Below, piece after piece: positions 6,681-14,436 of a DNA stretch of 18,276 nucleotides (position 1 is its first letter; each line of letters begins with the position of its first letter). The stretch covers positions 1 through 18,276 of the forward strand of contig CAJXIT010000021.1 in assembly GCA_913054055.1 (NCBI GenBank). The letters are read 5' to 3'. The DNA comes from an uncultured Thalassolituus sp. (GTDB lineage Bacteria; Pseudomonadota; Gammaproteobacteria; Pseudomonadales; Oceanobacteraceae). The translations under genes and the position numbers were made by a program. Under the pieces are notes generated by a model. The model saw only the letters and a program-made list of their open reading frames with translations. It was not told the DNA's origin and ran no database searches.

Positions 6681-7562
6681 ATGACTCGATTTTACCTAGT
6701 ATTCCTTTTGTTTTTCTCGGCTTCTGCTGTGGCTGAAGACGGTGTCACTCAGTCAATTAAGGAATCGATCGAAGAAATTAAGACTGCGGTACAAGATATT
6801 AATGAAAGTTATAAGCAATGTGAAGCGTTATACGATGAAATACGCAACAGTGAATGTGCTAATAGCATTTTTGGCATTTTCGGGCGTATGTATTTAAAGC
6901 TTGGGGTCAGCTTTACCGAAAGACAGCTTAAATTCCAAAACGCGGATACTCAAAAAGATGCATTCGTTTTAAGCAGTGGATCCAAGCCAAGGCCGATTTT
7001 TGGGATTGCATTAAACGACTCGTATTTTAGTGATTCTAATTGGGGGTACGGGTTTGGTTTTGACTATTTTGATGATTATGCCTTTGAGCAAATTATTAAG
7101 CGAGGCAGTGAAAGTGATAAACAGGTATTGGATTTAGGGACCTATTCCAGTATGAGCGTGATTGCGGTTAGCCCTAGCATGTTTTATAGCTGGGGAAGAG
7201 ATGACGCCTCACCTAACCGTTACCTTAAAGTTGGTTTGGGTGTGAATTTGATGTACAGCGCTGTGCGAGGCACCGCCTATGAAACGGAACTTAACACCGT
7301 GGAAAATGCACCTTGTTACAATGCTGCATCGGATGTGTATTCGGGTGTTAGCAATGACATAAATACCATTTCTAATAGCTGTGATTTACAAAAATTCAGA
7401 GACAGCAGTTACGGCACAGGAACCAAATTATTCTTGGCTGGCGAATGGAATAAATGGGAAACGGAATTGGCGGTGTCTATTTATAACCACAGAGGTGACG
7501 GTGAATATCGTTTTGTGACGCAGCAGGTTTTATTGGGTTTTTCTCGTAAGTTTGCTTTTTAG
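6681..7562 (+). CDS. Probable outer-membrane beta-barrel protein
   Basis: Starting at the ATG at 6681, the 293-aa product has a clear signal peptide (TRFYLVFLLFFSASAVAE). A TAGG Shine-Dalgarno sits six bases upstream; an in-frame TTG at 6651 would push the signal sequence inward and lacks a ribosome site. After a helical stretch (QSIKESIEEIKTAVQDINES) that includes one Cys pair in the CEALYDEIRNSEC segment, the rest is rich in alternating aromatic and small residues such as WGYGFGFDYFDDY and YLKVGLGVNLMYSA. It ends with GFSRKFAF, a terminal phenylalanine typical of BAM-assembled barrels. It lies divergently from one TonB-C-domain gene and convergently with its paralogue. The function is not recognised; ligand or partner is unknown. 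Confidence 0.75.
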   Translation: MTRFYLVFLLFFSASAVAEDGVTQSIKESIEEIKTAVQDINESYKQCEALYDEIRNSECANSIFGIFGRMYLKLGVSFTERQLKFQNADTQKDAFVLSSGSKPRPIFGIALNDSYFSDSNWGYGFGFDYFDDYAFEQIIKRGSESDKQVLDLGTYSSMSVIAVSPSMFYSWGRDDASPNRYLKVGLGVNLMYSAVRGTAYETELNTVENAPCYNAASDVYSGVSNDINTISNSCDLQKFRDSSYGTGTKLFLAGEWNKWETELAVSIYNHRGDGEYRFVTQQVLLGFSRKFAF

Positions 7563-7583
7563 ATGTTAGGTGACGCATATAAA

Positions 7584-7607
7584 AAAAGGGCATTTGCCCT
7601 TTTAATT
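7584..7607. terminator. Intrinsic terminator after the beta-barrel gene
   Basis: Stem AAAAGGGC (7584-7591) / GCCCTTTT (7596-7603) with an ATTT loop, preceded by A residues and followed by AATTATT. It lies between convergent genes and can act in both directions. Confidence 0.85.
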
Positions 7608-7645
7608 ATTTAAGGTGAACTTCTAACCCCGCTTGCTTGATCGGT

Positions 7646-8947
7646 TTATTTTTCTTTAAAGTCATGTTGAATGACCATGTTGGTAGTGTGTAGCCTTAAA
7701 TGTTCAGGAATACTGGGTAAAGGCGCAGATTCATTGATTGCTTTTAATACTTCTTGGTTTAGAAAAAGGTGACGATTCACTTCCTTTGGTGTGATTTCAG
7801 CTATGGTTCCATCTTTATTGATCACAATCTCGAATGATACTTTTCCTTTTTGTTTCAGCTTTTCGGCCCATACAGGGTATTCAATTCTATCTTTAATAAT
7901 ATCTTGAACATCTTCTTGGTATTTTTCTAAATTATTGTCGCTACTGATCAGTACTGTGCTTTCTTCTCGGTCAAGGAACAAGGGTTTGGTCGGTTTTTCT
8001 AATGCCACCTGTTGTACATCTGTTGGCTGAAAATTATAAGCGATGCTCATGTCCCAACTATTACCTGGTAATGCATCAGGTGGTAATACACGTTTTGCAG
8101 CGGCCATGATGGCACGATGCAGTTCTGTAATTAACTGAATAGATACTTTACCGTTATCCCCGTTTACTTTAGAAACCCGCGTGTCTCTTCCTACCGTGAA
8201 GTTAAGAGTAACGTTGCCTGTTTTTCCTAAGCTTTTTGCCCAGTCTGGGTATTTTACTAAGCGGTATACTTCGGTTTTCAATTCCCATTTATATAAGTCT
8301 AAGTAGTACTGGTTTTCTAGTTTGATAAAGGCTGGATTTTTGGTGGTGGAAACCACGCTGGTGAGTTTTTTCTGTTCTTTAGTTGGTTTTTTCTTGCTGG
8401 CTAGTTGTGAGCTTTTTTGTTCAGTAGGTTGTGAGTTGTGTGCTGGCGCGAAAGGATTACTAACCTGAGTAGAAACGACTTGTTTGTTGGTGTCTTTTGT
8501 CAGTAGTTTCTTTTCTTCAGCAGCCAATCGCGCCTCTTCAGCTGCTAATCTTTGCTCTGCTGCGGCTAGTCGTCTTTCAGTGGCGGCTAAACGCTTTTCT
8601 TCAGCGGCCAGTCGTCTTTCTTCAATGGCCAGTCTTCTTTGTTCTAGCTGACTGATTTTTTCGTTGATGCTGATGTCGTTCGTTTCCAGTACTTGTGGCT
8701 GGGTATGGTTAGTCACGACGATCGGTGACGTGGGAGCATTGTCCGCTTCAGCAGCCTTTGCTGGCTCAAACCAGCCATCGAAAAGCTGCGAGAAATATTG
8801 GGCCGTGTCAGTGAAGAATGTGGATACGCCGCTAAACATGTGACTTTCATGTGTTGGCTCATTGGCGTCATTTTGTGTATTGGAGTCAGCCGTCGCATTC
8901 ATCGAGAAGGTGATTATGAGAAGCAGTGTTATTTTTAAATACGTCAT
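7646..8947 (-). CDS. Exported double TonB-C-domain protein with heptad-repeat coiled coil
   Basis: The 433-aa protein has a signal peptide (about 1-20, ending NATA). A region rich in polar residues follows, then a coiled coil built of six seven-residue units of the form RRLAAEE (104-145), a Lys/Ser/Pro-rich spacer to about 205, and two TonB-C-like domains. The first (about 210-305) contains VKYPDWAKSLGKTGNVTLNF and LPPDALPGNSWDMSI; the second (about 340-433) contains IEYPVWAEKLKQKGKVSFEI. Both domains, including the PPDALPGNSW segment, are closely similar to those of the 506-aa protein encoded to the left, so the two are paralogues, but this one lacks the chalcone isomerase-like domain. An AAGGG ribosome site precedes the ATG. 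No exbB/exbD is nearby. Function is unknown; a periplasm-spanning link is an inference from the coiled coil. Confidence 0.82.
   Translation of the reverse strand: MTYLKITLLLIITFSMNATADSNTQNDANEPTHESHMFSGVSTFFTDTAQYFSQLFDGWFEPAKAAEADNAPTSPIVVTNHTQPQVLETNDISINEKISQLEQRRLAIEERRLAAEEKRLAATERRLAAAEQRLAAEEARLAAEEKKLLTKDTNKQVVSTQVSNPFAPAHNSQPTEQKSSQLASKKKPTKEQKKLTSVVSTTKNPAFIKLENQYYLDLYKWELKTEVYRLVKYPDWAKSLGKTGNVTLNFTVGRDTRVSKVNGDNGKVSIQLITELHRAIMAAAKRVLPPDALPGNSWDMSIAYNFQPTDVQQVALEKPTKPLFLDREESTVLISSDNNLEKYQEDVQDIIKDRIEYPVWAEKLKQKGKVSFEIVINKDGTIAEITPKEVNRHLFLNQEVLKAINESAPLPSIPEHLRLHTTNMVIQHDFKEK
8513..8638 (-). repeat. Six 21-bp tandem repeats coding for a heptad coiled coil
   Basis: Six consecutive 21-base units encode residues 104-145 of the 433-aa protein, with consensus R-R-L-A-A-E-E. 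The units differ at a few bases, mostly at the first residues of each heptad, so this is a diverged coding minisatellite. Copy number could vary between strains without breaking the frame. Confidence 0.9.
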
Positions 8948-9468
8948 GTGGGAGCCCTTTTCATCAATTCTTCACGGCTGGCAACGGCATAGGATGGTTC
9001 TGTTAGAGAACAATCCGCAGCTAAAACGGTGGCGCAGAGTATTGATTTAATCCTTTAGTGATTCGCGTATGGCGCATATGTTGAATTGATACGAGCCGTT
9101 TATTATTTTTTTTAGATGCGATTCCTTATTCTAAGGCCATTGCCGACAAAGTTTGAATGGGTTGTTTTGGCTTAGAATATTTATACGAACAAATTATTAG
9201 CTAAATTGCGGTAATTTGGCTGGATATGTATTTATCTGACAATTCATCATTAAAAGCAGTACAGATGTACATGGCATGTATTCAACGATTGTATTCGTTC
9301 AATCAAGTCGCTGTATAAAAAAGCATCTGATCACGGGCTTAAAAGCCCTATTCTTTATGCCAATTGATTCAAGTATTTTAGCTGGGAGTGATTTATAATC
9401 TTGGGCTGCCTGATGAATACCTAGGCATATCATGTGTAGATCAAATAATAATCAAGAGTTACTGCTGT
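8948..9468. other. Divergent intergenic region and long leader upstream of tex
   Basis: About 520 bases without a supported gene separate the minus-strand 433-aa gene from the preferred tex start. It holds a near-palindrome TACATG-G-CATGTA (9268-9280), next to it an inverted repeat AACGA/TCGTT (about 9284-9298), and a hairpin GGGCTT-AA-AAGCCC (9335-9348) followed by TATTCTTT. The last could be a weak terminator or attenuator in the tex leader, or the end of a small RNA. Short open frames here have no ribosome sites or recognisable content. Confidence 0.5.
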
Positions 9469-11805
9469 ATGGATCGTATCTTCTCCACCCTTGCCCAAGA
9501 GTTAAATGTTCACGTTAATCAAGTATCTGCTTCGGTAGCCATGTTAGATGAAGGGGCCACGGTGCCATTTATCTCTCGTTACCGTAAAGAAGTAACCGGT
9601 GGTTTGGATGATGGGCAGTTACGTACTTTAGAAGAGCGTTTACGTTATTTGCGCGAGCTAGAAGACCGCCGCGGTAGCATCTTAAAAAGCATTGAAGAGC
9701 AGGGTAAGTTAACTGACGAGCTGGCGGCACAAATTCAAGTGGCGGACACCAAAAACCGCTTAGAAGATTTATATCTACCCTTCAAGCAAAAGCGACGCAC
9801 TAAGGGTCAAATTGCTATTGAAGCGGGTTTAGAGCCATTGGCCAACGGTTTATTAGACAACCCAAATCTAAACCCAGAAGACGAAGCACAAACCTATATC
9901 GATGCTGAGAAAGGCATTGCGGATCTTAAAGCCGCATTAGACGGCGCTAAATTTATTTTAATGGAACGCTTTGCTGAAAGTGCTGATTTGCTTGAACAGT
10001 TAAGAACCTTCTTATGGACCGAAGCCACTTTATCCGTACGTGTGATGAGCGGTAAAGAAACAGAAGGTGAAAAATTCCAAGACTACTTTGAACATGATGA
10101 GCCTTTAAAAGCCGTTCCAAGCCACCGTGCCTTGGCCATTTTACGAGGCCGTAACGAAGGCATTTTATCGGCCAATCTAGTGGTGGGTGATGCTTCAAAT
10201 AAACTGGCGCCGAGTCCGTGTGAAGGCATTGTGGCGGATTTTTATAATATTAAAAATGAATCTCGCCCAGCTGATCGCTGGCTAGCCGAAGTGGTGAAGT
10301 GGACATGGCGTGTGAAGTTGCTGACTCATTTGGAAACCGAATTAATTGGCCGTATTCGTGAAAGTGCAGAAAGCGAAGCCATTAAAGTGTTCGCTACCAA
10401 CTTAAAAGATTTATTAATGGCGGCGCCGGCAGGCCACAAAGCCACATTAGGTTTAGATCCAGGTTTTCGCAGTGGTGTAAAAGTAGCGGTAGTGGATGCC
10501 ACAGGTAAGGTATTGGATCATGGAGCGGTATTCCCGCACCAACCACAGAACCAATCCCGTGAAGCCAAAGCAATTATTCGTGCTTTATGCATCAAACACG
10601 GGGTGGAATTAGTGGCCATTGGTAATGGTACTGCCAGCCGTGAAACCGATCGCTTGGTTGCCGAGGTGATGAAAGAGCACCCGGAATTAAAAATTCAAAA
10701 AATTGTGGTCAGTGAAGCAGGCGCGTCTGTGTATTCGGCATCTGAACTGGCAGCAAAAGAATTCCCTGAGCTGGATGTAACCATTCGAGGGGCCATTTCT
10801 ATTGCCCGTCGCTTGCAAGATCCATTGGCAGAGTTAGTGAAAATTGAACCCAAAGCCATTGGTGTGGGCCAGTATCAGCATGACGTGAGTCAGTCGTCTT
10901 TAGCCCGTTCATTGGATGCGGTCGTGGAAGATTGTGTGAACGCCGTAGGCGTAGATTTGAACACGGCTTCTGCCCCATTGCTGACACGGGTGTCTGGTTT
11001 GAATACTACGATTGCAAATAACATTGTGGCGTTCCGTGAAGAAAACGGCGCCTATAACAGCCGTACCGATTTGAAAAAAGTGCCCCGTTTAGGCGGTAAA
11101 ACCTTTGAACAAGCGGCAGGCTTTTTGAAAATTTCTAATGGCAAAAACCCATTGGATGCCAGCTCGGTTCACCCTGAGTCGTATAGTGTGGTGAAAGATA
11201 TTGCGGCGAAAGCTGGCAAGGATGTGTCGTCGATTATGGGCGATGGCAGTTTCTTGAATGCGGTTAATGCCAATGATTTTGTCAGTGACGAAGTGGGTTT
11301 ACCAACCATTAAAGATATTTTGAATGAACTTGAAAAACCCGGTCGTGACCCTCGTCCTGAATTTGTAACAGCAGAGTTCAAAGAGGGCGTAGAAGAAATT
11401 AAAGATCTGCGTGACGACATGATACTTGAAGGGGTGGTGAGTAACGTGGCTGCGTTTGGTGCGTTTGTTGATATCGGTGTTCACCAGGATGGTTTGGTTC
11501 ACATTAGTATGATGTCAGATACGTTTATTTCGGACCCTCGCGAAGTGGTGAAAGCCGGTGACGTAGTGAAGGTGAAAGTGATGGAAGTGGAAGCGGCACG
11601 TAAGCGTATCGCACTTTCCATGCGAATGTCGGACAGTGCATCAGACTACCAAGCTGAAAAAGCCACACCAAGAGGGGAGCGTAAATCGAAAGGGGGGCAG
11701 CGTTCGGTGGAGCAACATAATCGTTCGCAAGCGAACCAATCTCAAGGTGGTGGTATGGCGGCCTTATTTGCTCAGGCGCAGCAGAAAAAAGGCAAGCGTC
11801 TATAA
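9469..11805 (+). CDS. tex: Tex (YhgF) RNA-binding transcription accessory protein
   Basis: The 778-aa product matches Tex in length (773 in E. coli) and domain order: N-terminal helical region with FISRYRKEVTGGLDD, a YqgF/RuvC-like domain beginning LGLDPGFRSGVKVAVVD at about 327, the helix-hairpin-helix region DLNTASAPLLTRVSGL to about 555, and a C-terminal S1 RNA-binding domain GVVSNVAAFGAFVDIGVHQD at about 655-720. A low-complexity Ser/Gln/Lys tail follows. I chose the ATG at 9469 because MDRIFSTLAQEL is the usual N-terminus and AAGAG lies about 10 bases upstream; the frame extends to 9388 but adds residues foreign to the family. Tex binds nucleic acid and affects transcription and stress tolerance in several bacteria; its precise role remains unsettled. 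Confidence 0.97.
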   Translation: MDRIFSTLAQELNVHVNQVSASVAMLDEGATVPFISRYRKEVTGGLDDGQLRTLEERLRYLRELEDRRGSILKSIEEQGKLTDELAAQIQVADTKNRLEDLYLPFKQKRRTKGQIAIEAGLEPLANGLLDNPNLNPEDEAQTYIDAEKGIADLKAALDGAKFILMERFAESADLLEQLRTFLWTEATLSVRVMSGKETEGEKFQDYFEHDEPLKAVPSHRALAILRGRNEGILSANLVVGDASNKLAPSPCEGIVADFYNIKNESRPADRWLAEVVKWTWRVKLLTHLETELIGRIRESAESEAIKVFATNLKDLLMAAPAGHKATLGLDPGFRSGVKVAVVDATGKVLDHGAVFPHQPQNQSREAKAIIRALCIKHGVELVAIGNGTASRETDRLVAEVMKEHPELKIQKIVVSEAGASVYSASELAAKEFPELDVTIRGAISIARRLQDPLAELVKIEPKAIGVGQYQHDVSQSSLARSLDAVVEDCVNAVGVDLNTASAPLLTRVSGLNTTIANNIVAFREENGAYNSRTDLKKVPRLGGKTFEQAAGFLKISNGKNPLDASSVHPESYSVVKDIAAKAGKDVSSIMGDGSFLNAVNANDFVSDEVGLPTIKDILNELEKPGRDPRPEFVTAEFKEGVEEIKDLRDDMILEGVVSNVAAFGAFVDIGVHQDGLVHISMMSDTFISDPREVVKAGDVVKVKVMEVEAARKRIALSMRMSDSASDYQAEKATPRGERKSKGGQRSVEQHNRSQANQSQGGGMAALFAQAQQKKGKRL

Positions 11806-11883
11806 TCACAAGTAAATAAGGCTGGTAATAGGTCTTTTTTAAGAATGGACTGTTCCCATAGAACTGTATTTTCTTCTCTGATT

Positions 11884-11903
11884 AGCTGGCTATAATGCCA
11901 GCT
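11884..11903 (+). promoter_or_regulatory. Candidate gshA -10 box enclosed in an inverted repeat
   Basis: TATAAT (11891-11896) is bracketed exactly by AGCTGGC (11884-11890) and GCCAGCT (11897-11903), 23 bases before the gshA start codon. The arrangement fits an operator over a promoter, or a hairpin with a six-base loop after tex. No strong -35 is visible. It lacks a T-rich tail, so it is not a convincing terminator. Confidence 0.5.
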
Positions 11904-11925
11904 ATCATATTTTAGGATTCATCCT

Positions 11926-13482
11926 TTGTCTCTTTCATACCAACACGTGCTGTCTCAGTTACAGCAAATTGACCCTGCAGCGCTTAAGTTTGTCCGTGGC
12001 ATTGAAAAAGAAGGCTTGCGCGTTGATGCCGATAGCCAAATATCTCAAGCGACTCATCCTCAAGCCCTTGGCAGTGCGCTGACCCATTCACATATCACCA
12101 CAGATTACAGTGAAGCGTTATTAGAGTTTATTACCCCTGCAAAAGATGACCCTAAGCAAGTCTTGGATATTTTAGAAGAGTTGCACGCCTATACATTCTC
12201 AAACATTGGTGATGAACGTATTTGGCCTTTTTCTATGCCTGGTGTGATTAAAGATGAGCTGGATGTACCCATTGCTCAATATGGTGCATCAAATCTGGGG
12301 CAGCTGAAACATGTTTATCGCCATGGGTTGTGGCATAGATACGGTCGTAAAATGCAGTGCATTGCTGGCCTGCATTATAATTTTTCTGTGCCAGAAAAAT
12401 TATGGGAATTTAAAGCCGGTTTGGATGCACAGACCTTAAATAAAGATTTTATCAGTGAAGGCTATTTTGGTTTGATCCGAAATTTCCGTCGCTATGCTTG
12501 GTTATTATTGTATTTGTTTGGTGCGAGCCCAGTTTTGGATAAAAGCTTTATTGATAACGATGAGCACGGATTAGATGAGTTAGATAAGGATTCGTTGTTC
12601 TCACCCTTTGCCACCAGTTTACGCATGAGCGGCTTGGGTTATCAGAATAATGCGCAAGAAGGATTATTTGTTTGCTTTAATGGTTTGCCCACGTATACGC
12701 AAACGTTAAAGCAGGCCATGAACCAGTCTATGCCTGAGTATGAAAAGATTGGTGTAAAAGAAGATGGCGTTTATAAGCAGTTAAATACAAACCTGCTGCA
12801 AATTGAAAATGAGTATTACAGTGATATTCGCCCTAAGCGTAATAGCAAGAATGGGGAAAAACCGCTCACGGCATTGAACGAGTACGGGGTGGAGTATATT
12901 GAGGTGCGTTGCTTAGACTTGAATCCATTTACGCCTTTGGGTATCGACGAAGAACAAATTCATTTTATGGATTTATTTTTGGCCCACTGTCTATTGCACC
13001 CAAGTCCAAATTTATCGGAAGCTGAATGCAAAGAGGTGGAGCAAAATCATCGCCAAGTGGTGGTAAGTGGTCGCGACCCTGAATTTAAATTAATGCGAAA
13101 TGGGCTGCCAGTATTACTGTCTGATTGGGGCAAAGAATTAATGGCCGAGCTTAAACCGCTTGCCCAGATCATGGATGAAAAAAGGGGCAGTCAAAAATAT
13201 GTGCCTGCTTTAAGCAATATGGAAAAAAGAATTTTAAATTCAGAACTCACGCCAAGTGCTCAGATTTTAAATGCAATGGCAGAAAAAAATCAGACGTTTG
13301 TTGAGTTTGCATTGGGTCAAACTGAAGAAATAAGCAAAAAGTATGAGCAGAAAATCAGCCTTGATCAGCAAGATTACTGGTACGAAGAAAGTGCTAACTC
13401 TTTGAAAAAGCAAGAAAAAATCGAGCAAGATGATTTGGTACGATTTGACCAATATCTAAGTGAGTACCTTATTAAAGTGTGA
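11926..13482 (+). CDS. gshA: Glutamate-cysteine ligase
   Basis: The enzyme joins glutamate and cysteine with ATP, the first and limiting step of glutathione synthesis. At 518 aa it equals the E. coli GshA length and follows the gammaproteobacterial family throughout: RGIEKEGLRV (24-33), ALGSALTHSHITTDYSEALLEFIT (47-70), AQYGASNLG and HYNFSVP in the middle, then QIENEYYSDIRPKR and EYIEVRCLDLNPF. The start is a TTG, with AGGA eight bases upstream; no ATG lies near enough to keep the conserved N-terminus. The AGGA can pair with TCCT directly before the TTG (11914-11917/11922-11925), a small hairpin that could lower initiation. No gshB is nearby. Confidence 0.96.
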   Translation: MSLSYQHVLSQLQQIDPAALKFVRGIEKEGLRVDADSQISQATHPQALGSALTHSHITTDYSEALLEFITPAKDDPKQVLDILEELHAYTFSNIGDERIWPFSMPGVIKDELDVPIAQYGASNLGQLKHVYRHGLWHRYGRKMQCIAGLHYNFSVPEKLWEFKAGLDAQTLNKDFISEGYFGLIRNFRRYAWLLLYLFGASPVLDKSFIDNDEHGLDELDKDSLFSPFATSLRMSGLGYQNNAQEGLFVCFNGLPTYTQTLKQAMNQSMPEYEKIGVKEDGVYKQLNTNLLQIENEYYSDIRPKRNSKNGEKPLTALNEYGVEYIEVRCLDLNPFTPLGIDEEQIHFMDLFLAHCLLHPSPNLSEAECKEVEQNHRQVVVSGRDPEFKLMRNGLPVLLSDWGKELMAELKPLAQIMDEKRGSQKYVPALSNMEKRILNSELTPSAQILNAMAEKNQTFVEFALGQTEEISKKYEQKISLDQQDYWYEESANSLKKQEKIEQDDLVRFDQYLSEYLIKV

Positions 13483-13541
13483 GCTGGTTCACATAGTGAA
13501 TGACAACTTGGTTGGGTGTCTTTAATGGACTAAGAATCTGC

Positions 13542-13569
13542 TTGTAAAAGCCCCAATCTCGTTTAAATT
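13542..13569 (+). promoter_or_regulatory. Candidate promoter of the Rmf-like gene
   Basis: TTGTAA (13542-13547) and TAAATT (13564-13569) are spaced by 16 bases and lie about 27 bases upstream of the ATG. Both hexamers deviate from consensus; this is a motif call only. Confidence 0.3.
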
Positions 13570-13595
13570 TACTCCAAACGGTTTGAGATACGAAT

Positions 13596-13808
13596 ATGGA
13601 ACTGGTTGAAAACCAGTGGGACCTGGAAAGTCTAGAAAAAGCATACCGTCATGGATTCATGGCAGGCATGATTGGAAAGGCCTCTAGCTCTTGCCCTTAC
13701 CGCGCAGAAATGATTGCTAACGCTTGGGAAGCAGGCTGGCAAGACGGTAATGAACAGTACGAAATTAAACAAGCTTACAAAAGAGCCATCGAACAATTAG
13801 AGGGCTAG
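13596..13808 (+). CDS. rmf: Ribosome modulation factor-like protein
   Basis: This 70-aa protein has the Rmf signature in order: a basic/aromatic helix YRHGFMAGMIGKAS (17-30), the conserved CPYR (33-36) and AWEAGWQDG (43-51), corresponding to CPY and WLGGWR in E. coli Rmf. Rmf binds the 30S subunit and promotes inactive 100S ribosome dimers in stationary phase. The protein is longer at the C-terminus and less basic than the E. coli form, with an acidic N-terminus (MELVENQWDLESLEKA) where E. coli Rmf is strongly basic. It has its own promoter-like sequence and terminator. Family assignment is good; whether it dimerises ribosomes is inference. Confidence 0.8.
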   Translation: MELVENQWDLESLEKAYRHGFMAGMIGKASSSCPYRAEMIANAWEAGWQDGNEQYEIKQAYKRAIEQLEG

Positions 13809-13831
13809 CTTTCAAACCCTGTTTATAAAAT

Positions 13832-13861
13832 AAAAAAGCCGAATTATGATTCGGCTTTTTT
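13832..13861. terminator. Bidirectional intrinsic terminator
   Basis: Stem GCCGAAT (13838-13844) / ATTCGGC (13849-13855) with loop TATG, flanked by six A on the left and six T on the right. It serves the Rmf-like gene and the convergent minus-strand FliL-like gene. Confidence 0.95.
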
Positions 13862-13891
13862 GTGTCTATTATTTAATAAATTGTGGCCATT

Positions 13892-14296
13892 TTAGTTTTG
13901 CGCCACAAAGTTCTGAAAGTATAGGTCCTCTATATAAGGCTTCCCCTCTAATTCGCTTAATAGGGCTTTGATTTCATCCAGTGCAACTTGGCGAAGCTGC
14001 TCGCGGCCCTGGGCTGAATTCACGGTTTCCTCTGTTTGCTGGCTAAGTAATAACACCAATTGGTTGCGAATATACGCTTGATGGTGATTCACCTTGCCGG
14101 CAGCCTCTGCTCCAATGACTCGTAGTGCCACATCTGTGCGTATGTATTTTAATCGCCCCACTGTATTGGCCCCATAGTTCAAAACAAATGCTGGCTGCAA
14201 ATGAACGTACTGAGTGCCTCCGCCTCCTGCTGCGCCTTCTGCCAAGGCAAAAGAGGTCATGCAAATGGCGATCATGAATGAGATAATGGTTTTCAT
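13892..14296 (-). CDS. FliL-like exported protein
   Basis: From the ATG at 14296 the protein has 134 aa, beginning with a signal sequence (MKTIISFMIAICMTSFALAEG) and a glycine-rich linker. An AGGA lies about 10 bases upstream; the open frame extends to 14332 but without a ribosome site. The rest follows the FliL periplasmic domain: YVHLQPAFVLNY, then LKYIRTDVALRVIG, a long helix and the closing PYIEDLYFQNFVAQ. FliL proteins support flagellar stator function, and FliL anchors by an uncleaved helix; here the Ala-rich end of the hydrophobic segment (SFALAE) suggests cleavage and a soluble periplasmic form. No other flagellar gene is near, so its role is uncertain. Confidence 0.8.
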   Translation of the reverse strand: MKTIISFMIAICMTSFALAEGAAGGGGTQYVHLQPAFVLNYGANTVGRLKYIRTDVALRVIGAEAAGKVNHHQAYIRNQLVLLLSQQTEETVNSAQGREQLRQVALDEIKALLSELEGKPYIEDLYFQNFVAQN

Positions 14297-14386
14297 GACT
14301 TGTGTCCTTTCATCTATGTCATTAAATAGCATAGATTAGCTGGCATGATTTTGTGGTGAAACTTGCTAACAAATACCAATAAGTGT

Positions 14387-14420
14387 TGTCTCAATTTGAT
14401 CATGAAAAACGATTGAGACA
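14387..14420. promoter_or_regulatory. Perfect 9-bp inverted repeat in the dsbB leader
   Basis: TGTCTCAAT (14387-14395) and ATTGAGACA (14412-14420) are perfect reverse complements separated by 16 bases, ending seven bases before the dsbB Shine-Dalgarno. It could be a dimeric regulator site in the dsbB / FliL-like divergent region or an RNA stem-loop in the leader. Confidence 0.6.
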
Positions 14421-14436
14421 GAAATTAAGGAATATC

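Noticed and set aside
8513..8638. Tandem repeats as a CRISPR array
   Set aside because: The units are contiguous 21-base coding heptads without spacers.
5036..8947. Classical TonB-ExbB-ExbD energy transducer operon
   Set aside because: No ExbB or ExbD genes are present, and both proteins have signal-peptide-like N-termini and two TonB-C-like domains instead of the usual anchored single-domain TonB.
8862..9050. Plus-strand open frame antisense to the 433-aa gene start
   Set aside because: Most of it is the opposite strand of a real gene, with no ribosome site and no recognisable content.
9388..9468. N-terminal extension of Tex
   Set aside because: The extra 27 residues do not belong to the Tex family, whose usual N-terminus begins at the ATG at 9469.
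14383..14436. GTG start extending DsbB by 18 residues
   Set aside because: The extension overlaps the perfect inverted repeat and is highly charged; the ATG at 14437 has AAGGA at good spacing.
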